Shown here one piece after another: positions 1 to 8,159 of a stretch of DNA of 64,000 nt (the first letter of the stretch is position 1; the number at the start of each line of letters is the position of its first letter). Position numbers and translations under genes: made by a program. Source of the stretch: Neisseria lisongii (lineage in GTDB: Bacteria > Pseudomonadota > Gammaproteobacteria > Burkholderiales > Neisseriaceae); NCBI RefSeq assembly GCF_028463985.1, contig NZ_CP116766.1, positions 1,550,001 to 1,614,000 on the forward strand, written 5' to 3'. The notes beneath the pieces were generated by a model, which was not told the DNA's origin, did no database searches, and worked only from the letters and a program-made list of their open reading frames with translations.

Positions 1-1435
1 AGTGGTGCAGGCCGTGGCCCATTTCGTGGAACAGGGTCAGGATTTCGTCGTGGCTCAGGCGGGCTTCTTTTCCGGCCAGCGGCGGGGTGAAGTTGCACAC
101 CAAATAGGCGGTCGGGATTTGCAGCTGTCCGGCTTTTTCGCCGTCGGCAAAGCGGCGGCGGCCTTTGTAGTCGTTCATCCATGCGCCGCCCCGCTTGCCT
201 TCGCGGGCGTATAAATCGAGATACACGCCGCCGATGATGGCACCACCGTTTTCCAATTCAAAATAACGCACGTCTTTATGCCAAACCGGTACGGTTTTTT
301 CGATAAAGTTTACACCGTATAAACGGTTGATTTGGGCAAACAGACCCGCCAGCACTTTGCCGGCCGGAAAATATTTTTTCACTTCGGTTTCGCTGAAGGA
401 ATATTTGGCTTGGCGCAGTTTTTCGCCGGCGTATGCCAAATCCCACGATTGGAAATCGGCAATGCCCAAAGTATCGGCGGCAAAGGCTTTGACTTCGGCA
501 AAATCCTGTTCGGCAAACGGTTTGGCCTGTGCCGCCAGATTGCGCAGAAACGCCAAAACCTGTGCGGGTGTGTCGGCCATTTTGGTGGCCAGCGACAATT
601 CGGCGTAATTGTCGAAACCGAGCAGGTGTGCCGTTTCCAGCCCGATTTCCAGACAGCGGTCGATATTGGCGGTATTGTCGAATTTGCCTTCGTTGCTCAA
701 TTCGCTGGCACGGGTAACGTAGGCACGGTACATCTGTTCCCGCAGCGCACGGTTGTCGGCATATTGCATAACCGCCAGATAATGCGGCATTTGCAGGCCG
801 ATTTTGTAGCCGGTTTTGCCTTCGGCTTGGGCGGCGGCGGCAAACATCGCCAGCGCATCTTCCTGAATGCCCGCCAATTCGGCGGCATCGTCGAAATACA
901 GGGCGAATGCGTCGGTTGCGTCCAATACGTTTTGCGAAAATTGCGCCGACAGTTGGGCGCTTTCAGTTTGCAACGCCGCCAATTTCGCCTGCTGTTCGGG
1001 CGGCAACTCGGCACCGCTCAACACGAAATCACGCAAATCATGGTTTAACTTGGTCTGCTGCGCCGGTGTCAGCTTGGCAAAGGCTTCAGAGGCCTTAATC
1101 GCTTTAAACCGTTCGTATAATTCGATATCTTGCGAGATTTCGCTGAAAAATACGGTTACTTCGGGCATTAATTCGTTATACACCGCCCGCAGTTGCGGCG
1201 TGTCCACCACCGAATTCAAATGGGCAACCACGCCCCAAATGCGGCCGACACGTTCGGTAATGTCGGTCAGGCGTTCGACCGTATTCAGCCAAGTGGTTTG
1301 CGGCTGCGCCTTCACCGCCGCCACTGCTTCCCGTGCCTGCTGCATGGCACTTTGCAGCGCCGGTTTGATGTGTTCGGTCTGAATGCGGTCAAACGCCGGT
1401 TCGTCGCCGAGTTGTAATAAAACGTTGTCGTTCAT
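1..1435 (-). CDS. prlC: Oligopeptidase A (M3 family metallopeptidase), C-terminus outside window
   Basis: Cytoplasmic zinc peptidase that degrades short peptides, including cleaved signal peptides in E. coli. The minus-strand reading from the ATG at 1435 begins MNDNVLLQLGDEP and stays open for 478 codons to the window edge. The last visible residues are HEMGHGLHH, which contain the HExxH zinc-binding and catalytic motif of M3 peptidases, so the rest of the catalytic domain and the C-terminus lie to the left of base 1. The N-terminal part is the helical region usual for OpdA. A short AG-rich stretch precedes the ATG. No defect is seen in the visible part. The family is certain; OpdA/PrlC is preferred over dipeptidyl carboxypeptidase from the N-terminal sequence. 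Confidence 0.93.
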   Translation of the reverse strand, partial: MNDNVLLQLGDEPAFDRIQTEHIKPALQSAMQQAREAVAAVKAQPQTTWLNTVERLTDITERVGRIWGVVAHLNSVVDTPQLRAVYNELMPEVTVFFSEISQDIELYERFKAIKASEAFAKLTPAQQTKLNHDLRDFVLSGAELPPEQQAKLAALQTESAQLSAQFSQNVLDATDAFALYFDDAAELAGIQEDALAMFAAAAQAEGKTGYKIGLQMPHYLAVMQYADNRALREQMYRAYVTRASELSNEGKFDNTANIDRCLEIGLETAHLLGFDNYAELSLATKMADTPAQVLAFLRNLAAQAKPFAEQDFAEVKAFAADTLGIADFQSWDLAYAGEKLRQAKYSFSETEVKKYFPAGKVLAGLFAQINRLYGVNFIEKTVPVWHKDVRYFELENGGAIIGGVYLDLYAREGKRGGAWMNDYKGRRRFADGEKAGQLQIPTAYLVCNFTPPLAGKEARLSHDEILTLFHEMGHGLHH

Positions 1436-1468
1436 CTTGTTTTCCTTAATTGATAATCCGTGCAGGCC

Positions 1469-1833
1469 GTCTGAAAACGAGCAAAGCGAGTTTCTGCGCA
1501 GCTAAAACCGTAGGTTTCGCCAAAATAAGCAAAGCGAATTTCAGCGAAGCTATAGTGGGTTCAATTCAAAAGAGGACAAGGCGGCGAGCCGCAGACAGTA
1601 CAGGTAGTACGACAAGGCGAGCCAACGCTGTAGTCTTTTGAAGTGAACCCGCTATAAAAACAGGCAATAAACCGCTATATGGTGGCGGATTGGGAAAATT
1701 AAAGCAAAACCGCCGAACTCTGTTTAAACTCGCTCTGCTCATTTTAGCTTCGCTGAAACTGGCTCTGCTCATTTTGGCGAAACCTGCGGTTTTAGCTGCG
1801 CAGAAATTCGTTTCACTCATTTTCAGACGGCCT
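1469..1833. repeat. DUS-bounded long inverted repeat surrounding a Correia-type element
   Basis: Two arms of about 85-100 bp carry the same module (GAGCAAAGCGAGTTTCTGCG, then a GCTAAAACC..GGTTTCGCC stretch) in opposite orientation. A DUS sits at each outer end (about 1469 and 1833) and a Correia-type element lies between the arms. The module recurs near 17505, 31930, 32075-32165, 48295 and 62245, always against a DUS. The apparent ORFs here are products of the repeat. The rest of the 1436-2078 gap (1834-2078) is AT-rich with no gene seen. Confidence 0.7.
1551..1656. repeat. Correia repeat enclosed element (CREE), about 106 bp form
   Basis: The ends are TATAGTGGGTTCA and TGAACCCGCTATA, an imperfect terminal inverted repeat. 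The interior has the landmark stretches GGACAAGGCGGCGAGCCGC, AGACAGTACAGGTAGTAC and GCGAGCCAACGCTGTA known from neisserial Correia elements. The length fits the internally deleted class. Confidence 0.85.
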
Positions 1834-2078
1834 GTTTTCGGATTTAACCATCCTCCGCTGATTTTATTCAAACTGAATCAAACCATCATTTCCCGATTAT
1901 CAATACCCTCTTGCAAATATTTTGTGCCACTAATTTATATATAAATAAAATTTTGTTGTTATTTTTAGGTTTCGACTACATTCGACTACAAACACTCTTT
2001 CTTTCCGCCGCCGATTTTGCTAAAACACCGCCTACCGGCGGTTGCCGGTTTGAATAAAAACAAACAAAGGAAATGATG

Positions 2079-3164
2079 ATGAGCAATTCCCAACAACACG
2101 GCGTGTCCGCTTTCGGCATCGCTTCTACCTTTATCGGCACCATCATCGGTGCGGGCTTCGCCTCCGGTAATGAAATTCTGCAATATTTCGTTTCGCAAGG
2201 CTGGTGGGGCTTGGGCGCAATTTTGGTCGCTACGGTCGGGTTTTACTGGTTCGGCAAAATCTCGCTGCAGCTGGGCTATTATCTGAAAACCGAAGAATAT
2301 TCCCACGCCATCAGTCCTTCCGACAGCCCGTGGCCGCGCCGCTACTGCGATTTGATGATTACCGTAACCCTGTTCGGCACATTTGTGATTATGATTGCCG
2401 GTGCCGGCGGCCTGCTCGCCAATCTTTTCGGCCTGCCTGCGATTTACGGTTCAATCGGTATCGGCGTGCTGGTGGTATTGAACCTGTTGTGGGGCATGAA
2501 CGGCTTGGTGCGGATTCAGGAACTGATGGTTCCGGCTCTGATTGCCGGTTGCGTGTTGGTCGGCCTGTTTTTCACGTTCAACCCGATTGCAGGCGCAGAC
2601 AAGCCGTCTGAAATCATCACTTCGCCGTTTTTGGTGCATTGGATTCCCAACGGCATTCTGTATGTTGCCTTTAATTTTCAACTTGCCATTGCCGTATTGG
2701 TGCCGCTGGGCGCAGCCGCACAAAGCCGCCAAACCCTGCAAAAAGGCGTATTCTGGGGCGCACTGGGGCTGTTTGCCGGTAGTGCCACCATCTTCACCGC
2801 CCTGCTGTTGAACCAAGGCGCAGTCGGCAACCAAGCCTATCCGATGGTAACGCTTGCCGAACAGATTTTCTCCGGCTTGGGCTATGTATATGCCGCTATT
2901 TTGGTGTTCGGCCTGTATTCCACCGCCATCAGCTGCTTTTACGGCACCATCCTGCGGGTACACGAAACCAAAATGTTCGCCCGTCTCAATCAGGTTTGGG
3001 TGATGATTATCATGTCCGCCGTCGGCGTGGTATTGAGCCGCTTCGGTTTCTCCGATCTGATCGGTAGAATCTACCCGATTCTCGGCTTCGGCGGCCTTTT
3101 GGTGATGGTGTTTATGATTATGGTTGCCGTGAAAAAACTGCCGACATTAACGGCAAGAAACTGA
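2079..3164 (+). CDS. YkvI-family membrane protein (putative LeuT-fold transporter)
   Basis: Integral inner-membrane protein of about 361 residues with about ten hydrophobic segments. The N-terminus has GTIIGAGFASGNE, the glycine-rich unwound first helix typical of YkvI (COG3949) and related APC-superfamily carriers. The substrate is unknown. Three in-frame ATGs occur at 2073, 2076 and 2079. The AAAGGA at about 2067-2071 is spaced properly only for the third, so that start (MSNSQQHG) is chosen. It is a single gene, with no partner on the same strand closer than the small pair 60 bp downstream. Confidence 0.8.
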   Translation: MSNSQQHGVSAFGIASTFIGTIIGAGFASGNEILQYFVSQGWWGLGAILVATVGFYWFGKISLQLGYYLKTEEYSHAISPSDSPWPRRYCDLMITVTLFGTFVIMIAGAGGLLANLFGLPAIYGSIGIGVLVVLNLLWGMNGLVRIQELMVPALIAGCVLVGLFFTFNPIAGADKPSEIITSPFLVHWIPNGILYVAFNFQLAIAVLVPLGAAAQSRQTLQKGVFWGALGLFAGSATIFTALLLNQGAVGNQAYPMVTLAEQIFSGLGYVYAAILVFGLYSTAISCFYGTILRVHETKMFARLNQVWVMIIMSAVGVVLSRFGFSDLIGRIYPILGFGGLLVMVFMIMVAVKKLPTLTARN

Positions 3165-3225
3165 TATAGTGAATCTACTTACCTCCATCAGGCTGTTACC
3201 ATCAGGCAAAAAGTAAGGAAACACC

Positions 3226-3459
3226 ATGTTCAACCTGTTAAAAAGACCGATAGAAACAGAAACCTTGGACGCATGGGCGAAAATACTCGAAGACATCGCC
3301 AAAGTTGCCGTTCTTGCCTTGCCGGTGGTAATATTCGGGCAAAACGGCGTAGCCTTCAAAGCGGCAAGCAGCATCGCCCTACTGACCATCGCCTACTTCG
3401 CCCTAATCGGCGGAAAACAAATCCGCAAACACAAAACATTTTTATCCACGGAGGACTAA
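3226..3459 (+). CDS. Small two-helix membrane protein, unknown function
   Basis: This 77-residue protein is not recognised. It has a charged N-terminus (MFNLLKRPIETETLDAWAKI), then two hydrophobic segments at about residues 25-40 and 46-62, and a basic tail. A good ribosome-binding site (AAGGAAA) lies 6-8 bases before the ATG. A second tiny membrane ORF begins 3 bases after the stop and the pair ends at a strong terminator, so both are probably one transcript. Codon use looks ordinary and there is no DUS inside. The regular gene structure supports a real gene; the function cannot be told. Confidence 0.7.
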   Translation: MFNLLKRPIETETLDAWAKILEDIAKVAVLALPVVIFGQNGVAFKAASSIALLTIAYFALIGGKQIRKHKTFLSTED

Positions 3460-3462
3460 GAA

Positions 3463-3558
3463 ATGGCACTGACAATCGGCTTATTCACCCTCGCAGCAGT
3501 GATGGCAGCAGTCGTTTTCGCCATCAACCGTGCCGTCAAAGCAGACAAAAAAGCCTGA
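3463..3558 (+). CDS. 31-residue membrane peptide, unknown function
   Basis: The short ORF MALTIGLFTLAAVMAAVVFA plus the basic tail INRAVKADKKA predicts one membrane-spanning helix with a positive C-terminal tail. GGAGGACTAAGAA precedes the ATG, so the Shine-Dalgarno overlaps the end of the upstream 77-codon gene and suggests translational coupling. The stop is followed at once by a factor-independent terminator. Small pairs like this can be toxins, or partners of a membrane complex. Nothing here decides between these. Confidence 0.6.
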   Translation: MALTIGLFTLAAVMAAVVFAINRAVKADKKA

Positions 3559-3561
3559 CCC

Positions 3562-3585
3562 AATCCGCCTTACGGCGGATTTTTA
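3562..3585 (+). terminator. Rho-independent terminator of the small-membrane-protein pair
   Basis: AATCCGCC-TTAC-GGCGGATT stem followed by TTTTA, 4 bases after the stop of the 31-codon ORF. Confidence 0.85.
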
Positions 3586-3635
3586 TTGCCTATCCAGTTG
3601 ATTTTGTTCTACCACACAGACTAATCCATTGGTTT

Positions 3636-6320
3636 TCAGACGGCCTGCTCTATCCCTTTCGGCTCTTCGCCGAATACCTGCTGCCACAGTCGGCAAACGT
3701 TTTGATAATGTTCGAGCAGGGTTGCGTCGGGGCGGACTTTTTCGGCATCACGCAGTTTGGTGTTGTGCTGCTGCAGGCGGTAGAAACGGTAGGCGGTGCG
3801 GCTTTTTTCTGCCAAGGCGCTGTCAATCAGACCGCAACCGGCGGCGATGTCGAGCAGGGCAATGTTGCCGTAGTTGTCCAAAAGCTGCGGATGGCGGCCG
3901 GAATGGGCGAGAATCAGATATTGGACGATAAATTCGACATCGACCACGCCGCCGCGGGCGTATTTGACGCTGTCGGCAAGCGGCGGGTGGGTGGCGAACA
4001 TTTTTTCCCGCATGGCAATAATTTCCTGCGCCAGTTCCTGCTGCGGACGGGTTCGGGTCAGGATTTCGCTGCGGATGCGGTCGAAGGCCGTCTGAATTTC
4101 GGGTTTGCCGACAATCCATCTGGCTCGGGTCAGGGACTGGTGTTCCCACGTCCATGCCTGTTCGTGCTGGTATTTTTCAAAGGCGGCGACGCTTTGGACG
4201 AGATAACCGCTGTCGCCGTTGGGCCGCAGGCGCAAATCGACATCGTAAAGGCTGCCGGCACCGGTGAGCGCCGAGAGCCAGTTGGTCAGGCGGCGGGCGA
4301 AGCGGATATAGGTATCTTGGGCATCGGGGTGGTCGTCGTCAAACAGGTAAACCAAGTCCAAATCGGAGGCATAGCCAAGCTCTTTGCCGCCGAGTTTGCC
4401 GTAGCCGATCACGGCAAATTGCGGCGTTTCGCAGTGTTTTTTCGGCATATCCGCCCACACGGCGGGAATGGCGGCGGCCAATACGGTATCGGCAAGGGCG
4501 GAAAGTTGGTCAGATACGGCTTCAATCGTCCATAATCCCGCCAAGTCCTGCACCGCCAGCCGGAACACTTGTGTGTGTTGGAAATGGCGCAATACGTCCA
4601 TTTGCGCTTCGGTATCGCCGCTGCAGTTGGCGAGGCCGTCTGAAAGTTCGGCGGCGAGTTTCGCCCAGTCGAAACGGGTGTCGAGCAGCTGGGCGCTGAT
4701 GAGTTCGTCGAGCAAAATCGGGTAGCGGGTCAGATAATCGGTTACCCACGCACTCTGGTTCATGATTTCCGCCAGCCGCAGCAGGATTTTCGGGTGTTCG
4801 TGCAGCAGCGCCAGATAAGACGAGCGGCGGCTGATGGTTTCGAGAAAGGCCAGCAGCCGCAGCAGGGTGTCGGTCGGGCTGCTTTGGGCGGCGGCGGCTT
4901 CGGCCATAGACGGGATAATGGCATCAAAACGGGGCTGGGCGTGCGCCGACAGATGGCGGTATTTGCTGCTGCCGGCAATCTGCTCCAGCTTGGCGGTGGC
5001 GGTTTCGGCATCGAAGCCGTGTTCTGCCAACACGTTCAGACAGGCTTCCCGATCGAGCGGCGGCCACACGCCCTGCCAGCGGTCGCTGCGCTGCGGCTCT
5101 TCGGGACGGCTCAAAATTTCGTTAAACAGGGCATTGACGGCGCTGCGGTGGGCATTGAGGCCGTCTGAAAACGCTGCATAATCGGCAAAACCCATGCTTT
5201 CGGCAAGCAGCTGCTGCTGTTCGGGCTGAACCGGCAAGGTTTGCGTCTGCAAATCTTCCCAATATTGCAGGCGGTGTTCGACATCGCGCAAAAAGGCGTA
5301 GGCCGCCAGCAGCGTATCGGCGTTTTGCGTACTCACAATCCCCGCCTCCGCCAGTTTGCGCAGCGTTTCCCGAGTGCCTTTGAGCTGCAACGAACGGTTT
5401 TGCCCGCCCCGTATCATTTGGAAAATCTGGGCGATAAATTCCACTTCCCGAATGCCGCCGGAACCGAGTTTGACATTGTCCGCCATGCCTTTTTTGCTCA
5501 CTTCGCTGCGGATCTGGCGGTGCAGCCCCCGCATCGCATCGTAAGCGTTGTAGTCTAAATATTTGCGGAACACAAACGGCCGCACCAGCGCTTCGATTCC
5601 GTTGGGATACGGCGTAATCACCCGCCCTTTGCACCACGCATAGCGTTCCCATTCCCGCCCCTGCTGAATCAGATATTGTTCCAGCGCCGTTTCGCTCAAC
5701 ACCAGCGGCCCCGAATCGCCATCCGGCCGCAACCGCATATCCACCCGGAACACCTGTCCGTCGGCGGTCATATCGTTTAAGAGCGCAATCAGCTTCTGCC
5801 CCACTTTGGTGAAAAACGTCTGATTGTCTTTCTCGCGCCTGCCGTCGGTCGCCCCCGCTTCGGGGTACACAAAAATCAGGTCGATGTCGGACGACACATT
5901 CAATTCATAACCGCCCGCCTTGCCCATCGCCACCACGCTCAAATACTGCTGCTCCTGCGTATAGCGGCCGATCGGCGTGCCGTACATATCCTGATAATAG
6001 GCGTAGGCGAACTTCAGCGCCGTATTGACTGCAAATTCGGCAAACAGCGTGATGGTGCGGGTAACTTCGTCCAAATCGCTGATGCGGTTGGTATCCCGCA
6101 CAATAATATGCGCCACCACATACGAACGCAGCCGCCGCAATTCCCGTGCCAGCCCCGCCTCGCCTTCCGCCGCCTGCAACGCTGCCCAATCGGCAAACGC
6201 TTCAAAATCCGCCGGTTTCAGCGGCTGCGCCAGCATGGGCAAAAATACATTGGTATCCAGCCGCCCCGAATCCAGCAGGCGGGCGACAAACGGCGAATAG
6301 CGGCGGGCGGTATCAAGCAT
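3636..6320 (-). CDS. glnE: Bifunctional glutamine synthetase adenylyltransferase/deadenylase
   Basis: Adds AMP to, or removes it from, glutamine synthetase in answer to PII state and glutamine, and so controls nitrogen assimilation. At 894 residues it is close to the usual 940-980. Both nucleotidyltransferase halves are present: the N-terminal deadenylase with SSDIDLIFVYPE near residue 145, and the C-terminal adenylylase with ASDLDLVYLFDDD near residue 655. Both keep the paired aspartates. The linker between them carries the helical GlnE domain. A DUS overlaps its 3' end. It stands alone between the small membrane genes and moeB. It appears intact. Confidence 0.97.
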   Translation of the reverse strand: MLDTARRYSPFVARLLDSGRLDTNVFLPMLAQPLKPADFEAFADWAALQAAEGEAGLARELRRLRSYVVAHIIVRDTNRISDLDEVTRTITLFAEFAVNTALKFAYAYYQDMYGTPIGRYTQEQQYLSVVAMGKAGGYELNVSSDIDLIFVYPEAGATDGRREKDNQTFFTKVGQKLIALLNDMTADGQVFRVDMRLRPDGDSGPLVLSETALEQYLIQQGREWERYAWCKGRVITPYPNGIEALVRPFVFRKYLDYNAYDAMRGLHRQIRSEVSKKGMADNVKLGSGGIREVEFIAQIFQMIRGGQNRSLQLKGTRETLRKLAEAGIVSTQNADTLLAAYAFLRDVEHRLQYWEDLQTQTLPVQPEQQQLLAESMGFADYAAFSDGLNAHRSAVNALFNEILSRPEEPQRSDRWQGVWPPLDREACLNVLAEHGFDAETATAKLEQIAGSSKYRHLSAHAQPRFDAIIPSMAEAAAAQSSPTDTLLRLLAFLETISRRSSYLALLHEHPKILLRLAEIMNQSAWVTDYLTRYPILLDELISAQLLDTRFDWAKLAAELSDGLANCSGDTEAQMDVLRHFQHTQVFRLAVQDLAGLWTIEAVSDQLSALADTVLAAAIPAVWADMPKKHCETPQFAVIGYGKLGGKELGYASDLDLVYLFDDDHPDAQDTYIRFARRLTNWLSALTGAGSLYDVDLRLRPNGDSGYLVQSVAAFEKYQHEQAWTWEHQSLTRARWIVGKPEIQTAFDRIRSEILTRTRPQQELAQEIIAMREKMFATHPPLADSVKYARGGVVDVEFIVQYLILAHSGRHPQLLDNYGNIALLDIAAGCGLIDSALAEKSRTAYRFYRLQQHNTKLRDAEKVRPDATLLEHYQNVCRLWQQVFGEEPKGIEQAV

Positions 6321-6456
6321 AATCGGTACTCAAAAAAGGATTTTCAGACGGCCTATCATAACAATATTCGTCGGTAGTTAAAAATCATTTTGGCTGTTTA
6401 AATATGAAAGTGTCGTTTCGGTATTTCTGGACGTTGTGTGATTGACAGGGCCGTTT

Positions 6457-7209
6457 TCAGACGGCCTTTGCGCTGCACACACGGCATTCGGGATTTTTTT
6501 CCAAAGCGAAAGTCTGCCAACTGCCGTCCAAAGCCTGATAGATTTTGAGTTGGCCGTGTTGCGGCGTACCGATGCCGAGCAGGATTTTCAGGGCTTCGGC
6601 GGCTTGTGCCGTGCCGATGATGCCGACCAGCGGCGAGAATACGCCGAATAAGGCGCACACGCCATCGTCGGCATGGTCTCCGTCAAACAGACAGGCGTAA
6701 CACGGCGAGTCGGGCAAATCGGGGCGGTACACGGCGAGCTGGCCGTCAAAGCGTACCGCTGCGCCCGACACCAGCGGCACTCGGTGCTGCACGCAGGCCT
6801 GATTGACGGCTTGGCGGGTGGCGAAGTTGTCGCAGCAGTCGAGTACCACATCGGCTTCGCCCACCAATGCCGAGAGCCGTTCTCCGTCCAAGCGTTCGGC
6901 AACGGCATCAATCCGAATGCCGCTGTTGGCGGTTTTCAGACGGCCTTGCAGGGCTTGGGCTTTGTTTTTGCCGATGTCGCTTTCGGTGTAGGCAATCTGG
7001 CGCTGCAGATTGGTTTCGTCCACCGTGTCGAAATCGGCAACGGTCAGCCGGCCGATACCGGCGGCCGCCAGATACGGGGCGGCGGCGGCACCCAATCCGC
7101 CGCAGCCGATGATTAAAATATGCGACTGCAGCAGTTTTTCCTGCCCTTCGATACCGATTTCGTCCAGCAGGATATGGCGGCTGTAACGCAAAAGCTGCTT
7201 ATCGTCCAT
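6457..7209 (-). CDS. moeB: MoeB/ThiF/HesA-family adenylyltransferase, probably MoeB
   Basis: An E1-like enzyme of 250 residues that would adenylate the C-terminal glycine of MoaD for molybdopterin synthesis. It shows a Rossmann glycine motif, GCGGLGAAAA, near residue 35. The following NLQRQIAYTESDIGKNKA block contains the conserved Asn/Arg and the catalytic Lys. Two CxxC pairs (CYAC and CRVC near the C-terminus) bind zinc. moaC lies 15 bp upstream on the same strand, which favours MoeB over ThiF. There is no rhodanese domain. Confidence 0.85.
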   Translation of the reverse strand: MDDKQLLRYSRHILLDEIGIEGQEKLLQSHILIIGCGGLGAAAAPYLAAAGIGRLTVADFDTVDETNLQRQIAYTESDIGKNKAQALQGRLKTANSGIRIDAVAERLDGERLSALVGEADVVLDCCDNFATRQAVNQACVQHRVPLVSGAAVRFDGQLAVYRPDLPDSPCYACLFDGDHADDGVCALFGVFSPLVGIIGTAQAAEALKILLGIGTPQHGQLKIYQALDGSWQTFALEKNPECRVCSAKAV

Positions 7210-7224
7210 GATGTTTCCTTATTT

Positions 7225-7719
7225 TCAGACGGCCTCGCCCTGTTCTGCAAAACGGAAATCGCCGCTTTTGCCGCCGGTTTTTTCGGCCAAGTGGATATTG
7301 TTGATTATCATGGATTTATCGACTGCTTTGAGCATGTCGTAAATCGTTAGCAGGGCGATATTAACGCCGGTGAGTGCTTCCATTTCCACGCCGGTTGCGC
7401 CCTCGGTGGCGGCGGTAACGGCGGCGTGTACGCTGCGGCTTTGGCTGTCGGTTTCAAAATCGACACGGATATGCGTCAGCGGCAAGGGATGACAGAGCGG
7501 AATCAGAAAACCGGTCTGCTTGGCCGCCTGAATTGCGGCAATCCTCGCCACGCCCAATACGTCGCCTTTCACGGCCGCACCGCTGTGCAGCATTTCGAAT
7601 GCCTGAGCATTCATGCTGATGGTGCCGACGGCTTTTGCCGTGCGGCGGGTGGCGGCCTTGCCGCCGATATCGACCATATGCGCTTCGTTTTTTTCGTTTA
7701 AATGGGTCAGTTGCGCCAT
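7225..7719 (-). CDS. moaC: Cyclic pyranopterin monophosphate synthase
   Basis: Second step of molybdenum cofactor synthesis: converts the MoaA product to cPMP. It has 164 residues, the normal length. The conserved stretches LCHPLPLTH and GATGVEMEALTGV are present, with the active-site His and Lys region (DMLKAVDK). It leads a two-gene moaC-moeB transcription unit. Other moa/moe genes are not in the window. Confidence 0.96.
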   Translation of the reverse strand: MAQLTHLNEKNEAHMVDIGGKAATRRTAKAVGTISMNAQAFEMLHSGAAVKGDVLGVARIAAIQAAKQTGFLIPLCHPLPLTHIRVDFETDSQSRSVHAAVTAATEGATGVEMEALTGVNIALLTIYDMLKAVDKSMIINNIHLAEKTGGKSGDFRFAEQGEAV

Positions 7720-7886
7720 AATTCAGGTTTCCGTCTCGTTTAAATAAATGCCATTTTAAGGGATTTTGCCGCCCCAAACCATTAAGGCCGTCTGAAAACC
7801 GCATCAAGCGGGTTTGACCAAACACAAATATGGCCTGAGCCGAATGTTTATATGAAAACAAGCCGGTCTGCGCCGCTTTTTCCAAC

Positions 7887-8048
7887 TATCGTGAATTCAC
7901 TTTAAAAGTATTACTGCGTTGGCTCGCCCGGCTCAAAGAGGACGGTTTTGTAACCGGATTAAAAAACAATCCGGACAAAACCTGTCCCGTACTACCTGTA
8001 CTGTCTGCGGCTCGCCGCCTTGTCCTATTTTAAATTAAATTCACTATA
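7887..8048. repeat. Correia-type element, about 160 bp full-length form
   Basis: The ends are TATCGTGAATTCACTTTAAA and TTTAAATTAAATTCACTATA. Reversed relative to the copy at 1551, it contains GCGTTGGCTCGCC and TACTACCTGTACTGTC, and GGCTCGCCGCCTTGTCC. An extra block of about 50 bp sits in the middle (GGACGGTTTTGTAACCGG to CCGGACAAAACC), as in full-length CREE. It lies about 110 bp before the ppc start and may supply promoter or RNA-processing signals to ppc. Confidence 0.8.
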
Positions 8049-8159
8049 TGGCGGTTTCGGTCGAGTTCCGATACAATGATTTGACTTTTGAACAATAAAC
8101 AGCGGCATTTGCAGGCACTCTACCCCGCCATGCCCGCTGACGAAAAGGAGGATTTACTC

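Noticed and set aside
1566..1944. Overlapping ORFs of 84-101 codons on both strands
   Set aside because: They are translations of the inverted repeat and Correia element.
3273..4535. 420-codon plus-strand ORF opposite glnE
   Set aside because: It begins inside the 77-codon membrane gene in another frame and continues through the antisense of glnE; no domain.
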